Assembly: GCA_030674155.1 (NCBI GenBank) | Contig: CM060316.1 | Coordinates: 85,366,850-85,394,349 of the forward strand | From: Stramonita haemastoma | Taxonomy: Eukaryota > Mollusca > Gastropoda > Neogastropoda > Muricidae | Direction: 5' to 3' | Length of the DNA: 27,500 nucleotides | Shown here: positions 20,620 through 27,500 of the stretch, in pieces | Position numbering within the stretch: the first letter of the stretch is position 1 | Layout of the letters: each line of letters starts with the position of its first letter | Made by a program: the position numbers and the translations under genes | The notes under the pieces: generated by a model | Database searches by the model: none | Told to the model about the DNA's origin: nothing | Seen by the model: the letters and a program-made list of their open reading frames with translations, nothing else

Positions 20620-22320
20620 AAGAAAGATGCTCGTATCTTGGTAGAATACACTTACACTAATACTAAAATGCAAGATGTGTTTGTTTTTTTGATGCAAACA
20701 CTAAGAAATAGACGGTAAAGAGTGTTAGTTGTTTGGAAGTATATACTAAAAAAATATACTGCACAGAGGCTTGATTCTTTGGCAAAATGCACTAAAGATA
20801 AACGTAAAGAATGCTTGTTTCTTGGCAAAATGCACTAAAGTAAACTTAAAGAGTGCTTTGTTTCTTTGGCCGTGTACACTAAAAGTCAACTGTAAAGAGT
20901 GCTTTGTTTCTTTGGCCGTGTGCACTAAAAGTAAACTGTAAAAGGAGTGCTTTGTTTCTTTGGCCTGTACACTAAAAGTCAAACTGTAAAGAAGTGCTTT
21001 GTTTCTTTGGCCTGTACACTAAAAGTCAAACTGTAAAGAGTGCTTTGTTTCTTTGGCCGTGTACACTAAAAGTCAACTGTAAAGATGCTTTGTTTCTTTG
21101 GCCGTGTGCACTAAAAGTACAACTGGTAAAGAGTGCTTTGTTTCTTTGGCCGTGTACACTAAAAGTAACTGTAAAGAAATGCTTTGTTTCTTTGGCCGTG
21201 TACACTAAAAGTACAACTGTAAAGAGTGCTTTGTTTCTTTGGCCGTGTACACTAAAAGTCAACTGTAAAGAGTGCTTTGTTTCTTTGGCCTGTACACTAA
21301 AAGTAAAATGTAAAGAGTGCTTTGATTCTTTGGCCGTGTACACTAAAAGTCAACTGTAAGAGTGGCTTTGTTTCTTTGGCCTGTACAATACAACAAAACA
21401 TAAAGAGTGCTTGTTTCTTTGGCCAGAGTACACTAAAGTCAACTGTAAAGTAGTGCTTTTGTTTCTTTGGCCGTGCACTAAAGTCAAACTGAAAGGAGTG
21501 TTTGTTTCTTTGGCAAATACACTGAAAATAAACTGTATAAGGGCTTGTTTCTTTGCCAAAGTAAAAAAAGACCCACTGGTAAAGAGTGCTGTTTCTTTGG
21601 CAAAATAAATAAAAGCTAATATGAAAGGTGTTTTGTTTCTTTGGAATAAACTTCATCTTAAAGTAAACTGGAAAGAGTGTTTGTTTCTTTGGCAGCACCA
21701 CTAAATAAATGGCAAAGAGTGCTGGTTTTTTGGCAGAAAATAATGGCAGAGTGCTTGTTTCTTTGCAGAGTAAATGGCAAAGTGTGCTGTTTCTTTAGCA
21801 GAATAAATGGTAAAGAGTGCTCGTTTCCTTGGCAGAATAAATGGCAAAGAGTGCTTGGTTTTTTGGCTAAATAAATGGCAAAGAGTACTTGTTTCTTTGG
21901 CAGAATAAATGGCAAAGTGTGCTAGTTTCTTTGGCAGAATAAACGGCAAAGAGTGCTTACTCTTTGGCAGCATCCACTACAAAAAAAAAACTACACTTAG
22001 TGCTTAATTCTTTGACAAAATACACTAAAAATATAAAAACCAAGCTTGTTTCTTTGGCTGCAAACACTAAAAAACAACAACAAAGCACTGCACTCCTTAT
22101 AGTTTACTTTTAGTGTTCACTGCTAAAGAAACAAAGCGCTCTTTATAGTTTACTTTTAGTGGACACTGCCAAAGAAACAAGTTCTCGTTACTGTTTATCT
22201 TTAGTGCATTTTGCCAAAGAAAAAAAGCACTCTTTACAGTTTATTTTCTCCCATCTTTGGCAGCATCCACTTAAAAAGTAAACGGTAGAAGTAGGCGGTA
22301 AAAAGTGCCTACTTTCAGTG
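20620..22320. repeat. 46-bp tandem array with an inverted segment
   Basis: About 35-40 units; the core is AGAGTGCTTTGTTTCTTTGG followed by CCGTGTACACTAAAAGTCAA and CTGTAA, 46 bp in all. Units at 20840-21360 are the most uniform. At 21680-21960 the unit shrinks to about 34 bp (TTTCTTTGGCAGAATAAATG form), and both ends are diverged. At about 22085-22245 the units are reverse-complemented, after which forward-like sequence resumes (22250-22320). Each good unit carries CTTTGTT, the reverse complement of the SOX core AACAAAG. The open frames across it are products of the repeat. Confidence 0.95.
22085..22245 (-). repeat. Inverted block of 46-bp units
   Basis: Three to four units read TTTACTTTTAGTG then CACTGCCAAAGAAACAA on the plus strand, the reverse complement of the surrounding array. 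This makes the right end of the array a large imperfect inverted repeat. Confidence 0.85.
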
Positions 22321-22329
22321 GCACGACAC

Positions 22330-22384
22330 ACAGACCACACCACACCACACCACACCACACCACACCACACCACACCACACCACA
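22330..22384. repeat. (CCACA)n pentanucleotide array
   Basis: About ten CCACA units directly follow the 46-bp array. Confidence 0.97.
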
Positions 22385-22416
22385 GCTCTTTTTCTTGAAG
22401 TTGCCATCATCACAAG

Positions 22417-22555
22417 CAGTACCCTACTTCGCGCGATGTACACCTTGATAAAAGTTCCCCAACAGTACCAAGTTTCGCGCGATTGTAGACGGTGATAACA
22501 AAACTTCCAGACAGTTCCCTGAGGATCGCGCTAATGGTCTTGGTCAGAGGCCACG
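22417..22555. repeat. Three diverged ~46-49-bp tandem units with TCGCGCGAT
   Basis: Units start at 22417, 22463 and 22512, each with CAGTACC/CAGTTCC. The first two carry TTCGCGCGAT about a dozen bases later and the third has GGATCGCGCTAA. They share a second block (GATAAAAGTTCC / GATAACAAAACTTCC). The sequence is unrelated to the 46-bp array. A splice-donor-like CGGTAAGT follows at about 22553, but no supporting reading frame is found. Confidence 0.6.
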
Positions 22556-24174
22556 GTAAGTATTTTAGCATGAGATCGTTTTGTGGGGAAATTAGTATAT
22601 CCACGTACAACTATGAGTCATTCGCAGGTAGGTGAGTATTAGGAGGAGAGATATACGTACAGGGATTATCAGTGGTACATGGTCAAGAGGGCGGGGTATC
22701 GCGCAGTGCTGTCAAAAACAGCAGGACTGGTCAAAGGGGATGGACTGTGTCAAAATTCGCCAGGGAAAGTCTTATATCGGGTATCATAATTGTTATGCTA
22801 CCGCGGGTCTATTTCTGAGCTGATCCGGCTTTGTTACGTGGTCTATGAGGGTTAGAGTTTTTTTCTTTTTGTTTTGTTTTTGGGTTTGGTTTTTTGTTTT
22901 TTGGTTCTTGTTAGTTTTAGTTTTGTGGTTGGGTCCTTTGTTGTTAGCCTATTGTTGTTATTGTTTGGTTGTTGTTTTTTTGATTGTGGTTGTGGGATTT
23001 CGTTTGTTTCTTTGTTGTTTCTGGTTTGTTGCTTTGTTGGTTTGTTGGGTTTGTTTTTTCTTGGTTTGGCTGATTTTTTTTTAGTTAGTTGGATTTATAC
23101 CGTTTTACTTTTTGTTTGGTTTTGAGGGAGGAATGTTTTCTATTCCTTTTTATTTGTAGGTCAGTTTTTGTGGGTAGTTTATTTTATTTTATTTTATTTC
23201 TTCGCGTTTTTGCTTTTGTGTGTGTGTGTTTGTGCTTTTACCTTCTTTTTTTTTTGCAAGACGGGGGTGTTTTCTGTAGGAGTTTTGAAAGAGAAAATAA
23301 TCATCCTTACGTCATCCTCAGTCCTTGACCCTTCACCCTCCCCCCTTCCCTCTCCCCCCCCCCCTACTCACTCTTTCTTTTCTTCCTTTATCAAAAATGG
23401 GATTAAAAGCTTTTCTATGCAAAGGTCGACATGAGACATTTCCAATATATTCCACCTTGTTTCATCTGAAAATCAATCAACTTAGATAGATAGCGGATCA
23501 GTGGAATACGAATGGACCCTACTGTAAAATTACCCCTGGCCGATAATTTTTTGAAGATGCTGACATAAAATGATTCTTTTTTTTTCTTTCTTCCAGATGA
23601 CAAATTGACATTCTTATTGGGCTTTAGAATGACCTACTCCAAATGCCGATTTCTAGGTTATTGACCAGGATTATCACAGTTTGCTGTTAATTGTTCGCTT
23701 GTGTCTTATTTTGTATATTGATTTTAATTTAGTACACGGATCGGTAATGGAAATAAAGCCTGATATACTACAGATTGTAAGGTGACATATCGTTCCATCA
23801 TTTGCTCGTAAAGTTAATTCTGTTCCGTTATATTCTGATCACCTTGCAAGAGCCAAAGATTTTTTTTGTGATTTCAGTTTTGTGCAATTCTGCAATAGAG
23901 AAGGACGTAATACGCTTTCCCCCTGCTAACCTCTCCCTCTTTATGAACTCCATGAGGATTAGTGGATCAAACTCTGAAGGCTAAGTTTGGCTGCCTGTTA
24001 TAATCATAGCAAGGTAGGTAGGTGTACTTGAAACAGCCAAGAATACAACTTCTCAGTCAGAGTGTGTACTTGTGGGTGTCGAGTGATTTCTATGCAAACT
24101 GAGTGAGATAGTGGGTGTATTCTGTTGGACCTTCAGGAAGTTTAGCAGGGGAACCCAGGGCTTTTCACTTCCGT
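22556..24174. other. Non-coding stretch; strongly G/T-skewed 22850-23260
   Basis: 22850-23260 is almost devoid of C and A on the plus strand (TTTGGTTTGTTGT style), giving phenylalanine/leucine/valine-rich open frames that mimic membrane proteins. 23330-23370 is pyrimidine-rich. 23400-24174 is ordinary AT-rich sequence. No gene is supported. Confidence 0.55.
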
Positions 24175-24184
24175 TCATATTGCA

Positions 24185-24485
24185 TGGGGACGTGACGGGA
24201 TAGCTCAGTGGTCAGAGCACTCGCTTTCCCCAATCTAAGGTTAAGCCGCATCGAGGGGTTACCAGTTTATGGGTGACCGTTTGCGTGCCTTGGTTTCAGT
24301 ACGTCCCCTAGTTCACCCGGCTGTCAATGTGTGCCTGCCCTCTTTAGGGTTAGGGACGGTAAGGCAGCGAGGGAGAGGAGATGGGCGCCATACTCAATAT
24401 GCTGACTCCTGGAGAACTGAGGTCTCTGATGCCTCGCTCCCCTACAAGCACATGGGTTATGGGACACACCTCTTACCTTTATACC
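24185..24485 (+). mobile_element. tRNA/5S-chimeric SINE, copy 6
   Basis: Flanked by perfect 10-bp direct repeats TCATATTGCA (24175-24184 and 24486-24495). The tRNA half is intact (GACGGGATAGCTCAGTGG, then TCAGAGCACTCGCTTTCC). In the 5S-like half box C has lost some bases (TTATGGGTGACCG). The body and the CTCTTACCTTTATACC tail match the family. The perfect duplication suggests a comparatively recent insertion. Confidence 0.93.
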
Positions 24486-24495
24486 TCATATTGCA

Positions 24496-25387
24496 GATAG
24501 CTCCACCGACCACGAGGGCCACAGAGGGTTGTCCCCCAATTCAATTTGAGTAATGCAAAAAATCACATCATGCAGCATTGTACAAAGGACCTCATTCAAC
24601 ACTATCCAATCCCGTTCAAACATCCAAAACCATTATCTGGGGGGGGGGGATCGCCATTATAATGGGAAAATACTTTGATATTCTTTAACCCAACAAACCA
24701 GGCAATGCTGAGGACACTACCTCTTCCACTTAATTAATTCCATTTTAGATTAAAAAAAAAAAAGCTAAAAAGCATAATCAACACTTCAATGTACAGAAAC
24801 AATACATAAAAAAGCAATAGGGCAAATAACGCTGCAGTATGGACACTCATGTATCCAGTGTTTACAGTATCACTACATATCGTCCAAACAAAAGAAAACA
24901 GGCAAATGTCATATACTAAACCAAAAACAATGTTTTAAATATTTGTTTGGAAAAAAACATGAAAAATGGGCTGGGAAGGCAACAAAAAAGCAAAGAATGA
25001 TAAAAAGGTAAGGAAATCGACAAAAAAGAAAAAGTTCTAGAAAAGGGAAAGTTTTAGTGCAGAATTTCCGAAAGATAGGGAATGCTATCCAAACAACATC
25101 TACAACTATCCAACACTATCCAACAGACTATCAATATCAACAGCATCTACAACTGTCGACACTAGCACAATATGTATTACCTGCAATCCGTATACCAATC
25201 ATTTCATGTTGTTGTTAGTAGAAACATGAAGTGTGGCCAAGAAATACATTAACAGTTCATTTGAATGCCTGGATGCAGAGATGGAGAGAGAATTGGTGTT
25301 TCCACGAATCATACGACCATTTATACTTTCTTTTTCAGTGTTAGACACTAGGATTTTTTCTGGATGATGCGCGCGCGCGGGCGCCAT
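24496..25387. other. Non-coding A-rich stretch, no gene seen
   Basis: AT-rich with a G run at 24640-24649, an A run at 24752-24763, and short repeats of the type ACAACTATCCAACACTATCC at about 25100-25150. A GCGCGCGCGGGCGC patch at 25370-25383 precedes the next (GT)n array. Confidence 0.5.
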
Positions 25388-25408
25388 GTGTGTGTGTGTG
25401 TGGTGTGT

Positions 25409-25472
<64 letters not shown>
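25388..25472. repeat. (GT)n microsatellite
   Basis: GT repeat with GGTGTG phase breaks, preceded by a CG-rich alternating patch. Confidence 0.96.
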
Positions 25473-25475
<3 letters not shown>

Positions 25476-25728
25476 TTCATTCTCATGCCTTCAATCTAAT
25501 TTGTGATGGGGAAGCAGGTTGCATTTTCTGGGGGCCTAACGGCGTCACACATGTTCCAATATCAAATTAACAGCAATCCCTCCTCGCATTTGCCAGCAGC
25601 TTAAAAGAAAGTTGCAGAATTAGCTCCTCCTCTCTCTGTCTTTCTGTCACTGGATCTGTCTGTTTGTCTGTGTGTGTGTGTGTGTCTCTCTCTCTCTATC
25701 TCTGTCAATCTACTCTCTCATGTCTTTT

Positions 25729-25732
<4 letters not shown>

Positions 25733-25819
<87 letters not shown>
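25733..25819. repeat. (CA)n microsatellite
   Basis: About 85 bp of CA with one CCA break. It is preceded by a (GT)n-(CT)n patch at 25668-25697. Confidence 0.96.
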
Positions 25820-25822
<3 letters not shown>

Positions 25823-25825
25823 GAA

Positions 25826-25895
25826 GTAGGCATCCGTCAGTCTCGGAAGACTATGGAGGTGCGCTCTAGGCTCTAGAGCGCAAAGCCTGGGTAAG
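25826..25895. other. Double-hairpin sequence next to (CA)n
   Basis: Two perfect inverted repeats lie close together: AGTCT-CGGA-AGACT (about 25839-25852), and 10-bp arms 25860-25869 / 25873-25882 with a 3-bp loop (GCGCTCTAG, GCT, CTAGAGCGC core). No Rho-type or tRNA context applies in this genome. It could be a transposon end or a structured RNA remnant. Confidence 0.5.
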
Positions 25896-25929
25896 TAAGA
25901 ATGAAGGGCAAGCTGTTACCCATGCAACA

Positions 25930-26195
25930 GACCTCCCCCCCCAACCCCCCCCCCCCCCCAAAAAAAAAAGCAACAAAACAAAAACAACCACCCCCAAACA
26001 AACAACAAACCCCTTAACCCTCCCCTCCCCCACCAAAAACAAAGCAACCAACCAAAGAAAGAAAATACCCCCCCCAAAACCCCCCCCAAAAACCCCAACA
26101 AAAACACAAAAACAAAGCAACAAAACAGCCAACAAACCAAACAGCCAGACAACACCAGCAACAACATAAACAAACCCCAGGCCAATGTAATGTCA
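25930..26195. repeat. C/A-rich, G-poor simple sequence
   Basis: Runs of C and A with AACAAC, CCAACC and CAACAA units, very poor in G and T on the plus strand. The glycine/phenylalanine-rich minus-strand open frames come from this skew. Confidence 0.8.
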
Positions 26196-26454
26196 ATGAA
26201 AAAATATATCCCATTTTTCTGAGGCCGAATCAGCAATGACGTCACCGGTGTACCCATATTTTTCTCCCTAACCATGAAAATGTGACCAAAGCTCAGATTA
26301 AAATGTAGAATTCGACCATATATGTAAGCTTTTTCAGTGGAGTGGAAAACCATACATGTGCACTTCCATAGCATTCTTATTAACATAATTTATCAGCATA
26401 CATCGAAAAGAAAATGGTCTCTTTGTCTGTATGTATATATACATTTTTCCTGTC

Positions 26455-26521
26455 TGTATAAGCGCTTTGATTTGTTTTTACAAGATATAGCGCTATATAA
26501 ATTCCATGCATTATTATTATG
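26455..26521 (+). mobile_element. LINE/SINE 3'-end fragment (AGCGCTATATAAA type)
   Basis: TGTATAAGCGCTTTGAT, then ATAGCGCTATATAAAT, then ATTATTATTATG. This pairing of an AGCGCTTTGA motif, GCGCTATATAAA and an (ATT)n tail is, from general knowledge, the 3' end of widespread L2/CR1-like LINEs and the SINEs that borrow their tails in aquatic animals. The 5' portion is not recognisable, so it is probably a short truncated insertion. Confidence 0.6.
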
Positions 26522-27349
26522 CATTTTCACCGTATACACACAACTTCCAACATAAATATAGTTTTCCCGAATTCATGCCTTTCCCTAATTTCACATTTTC
26601 TTTTACAGTTTTCCCCCAGCGATACTTCTCCCGTGTTCCCTGGCCATGCATGCTAAATCTTTAGTCCTGTCTGGATGGCAAAGTCTGCAGCCTGCCATAG
26701 TAACCCTGCCTGCCCCCACAGAGTTTTCCCTGGAGCTCTCTACCTGGGCTGGGCCACATCTGGTGCCTCAGAGCTCAGTATACATGTAAAACAACAACAA
26801 CAACAACACCGCTAAAGCAAAAGAAAGAACAAAACCTGTATGTAGATAGTTTCAGTGACCTCACACCTAAACTTGATTTCGGGGGGAAAATGAAATTATT
26901 ATAAGTTTCCTAGGGACCCCAGCAAGCTGACGTCTCGCATGGGTTAAAACTCATGGTCTATATTTAGTTCGGCAGTGGTCTGCGTTACTACTACCAAGAT
27001 GGCGTATTGTGCTGTTTGACAGGTGTTGCGTGTATTCAATGTTTCGTTGCGTTCCGTGCGGCGTGCAACGTTTCTTGTTGCATGTCTGTTTCTTTTTCTT
27101 TCTTATTTTTCTCTCTCTTTTTTTGGCCATGTTCCTTTTGTCCCAACAGTGTTGGTTTTTATTGATTTTCCCCCATTAGGTCTGCTTGTTGAACTCTGCA
27201 GTGTGTGTGTGGCTGCCTGCTGAGGCGTTGGGTATCCAGTGTTGGCAGATGACGACGACTTTTGCTGTGAGATTGATATGTGAGGGAAAGAGAGTTAAAC
27301 ATGTTGAGTGTCTATCGATAGAAATGGGTATTTTTTTCCATTCCATTCC

Positions 27350-27353
<4 letters not shown>
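26522..27353. other. Non-coding stretch, no gene seen
   Basis: Ordinary sequence with an ACA trinucleotide run at 26789-26809. An AAGATGGCG motif at 26996-27004 resembles a YY1 or initiator site, but the frame from its ATG stops after six codons. Confidence 0.45.
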
Positions 27354-27404
<51 letters not shown>

Positions 27405-27434
27405 AGAGAGAGAGAGAGAGAGGAGAGAGAGAGA
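27354..27434. repeat. (GA)n microsatellite
   Basis: GA repeat with several GGAGAG and GAAGAG phase breaks. Confidence 0.97.
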
Positions 27435-27500
27435 AAGTCAAAGTCAGTCAAAGTCAAGTCAAAGTCAAATACTTTAATGAGCCAGGCCATTTGCCCATGT
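27433..27500 (-). mobile_element. LINE 3' end with (TTTGAC)n tail, cut by window edge
   Basis: On the minus strand the sequence reads GGCTCATTAAAGTATTTGAC followed by TTTGAC repeats down to about 27433. A gene-free 3' end leading through ATTAAAGTATT into a short tandem tail is the layout of a non-LTR retrotransposon. The element would extend beyond the right edge of the window. Confidence 0.5.

Noticed and set aside
20746..21973. Repeat-protein-like open frames across the 46-bp array
   Set aside because: The unit length of 46 is not divisible by three, so frames survive only by chance indels. Open frames occur on both strands.
22845..23328. Membrane-protein-like frames rich in phenylalanine, leucine and valine
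   Set aside because: They follow from the G/T-skewed composition; several overlapping frames all look hydrophobic.
26999..27019. Possible first exon or YY1 initiator at AAGATGGCG
   Set aside because: The frame from the ATG ends after six codons and no donor or downstream exon is convincing. The motif alone is weak.

Overview
The window is non-coding, repeat-dominated DNA from an animal genome. No host protein-coding gene, rRNA gene or functional tRNA gene can be supported. Long (CA/GT)n and (GA/CT)n arrays, tRNA-derived SINEs, truncated non-LTR retrotransposons with target-site duplications and minisatellites suggest a marine invertebrate, most likely a mollusc and perhaps a gastropod. That assignment is inference from repeat style only.

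The best-supported content is retroelements. (1) Two copies of an RTE-like LINE 3' end lie on opposite strands (2061-2836 minus, 14066-14798 plus). Each is 5'-truncated and flanked by a perfect 10- or 11-bp target-site duplication. They are nearly identical, and in both the stop codon lies inside the (TGAG)n tail. (2) One SINE family has six copies (1589-1888 minus, 3121-3409, 8172-8380 truncated, 15047-15355, 20331-20611 minus, 24185-24485). Its head joins a tRNA 5' half carrying box A to a segment closely matching the internal promoter of 5S rRNA. Three copies have 9- to 10-bp target-site duplications. (3) A tRNA-Thr-like SINE (3665-3953) has a perfect 12-bp duplication and shares a short central motif with family 2. 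(4) An unclassified repeat of about 450 bp is present twice in opposite orientation (13608-14054 plus, 17875-18338 minus). (5) Terminal fragments of other LINE/SINE families lie at 26455-26521 and 27433-27500.

Tandem repeats form the rest of the framework. They include a 24-bp minisatellite with a 48-bp higher-order form (6254-6972), a (CACTA)n array beside it, five 32-bp units (11789-11942), and a 1.7-kb array of 46-bp units whose polarity reverses and returns near its right end (20620-22320). About 2 kb is dinucleotide repeat, often as compound CT-then-CA blocks.

Between the repeats are a few islands of ordinary sequence complexity (about 4420-4690, 5830-5990, 10358-10660, 18841-19040, 22417-22560) that carry homeodomain-type or other motifs and might be regulatory. 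That is weak motif-level evidence. Nearly all long open frames here are translations of microsatellites; the exceptions are the two LINE remnants.
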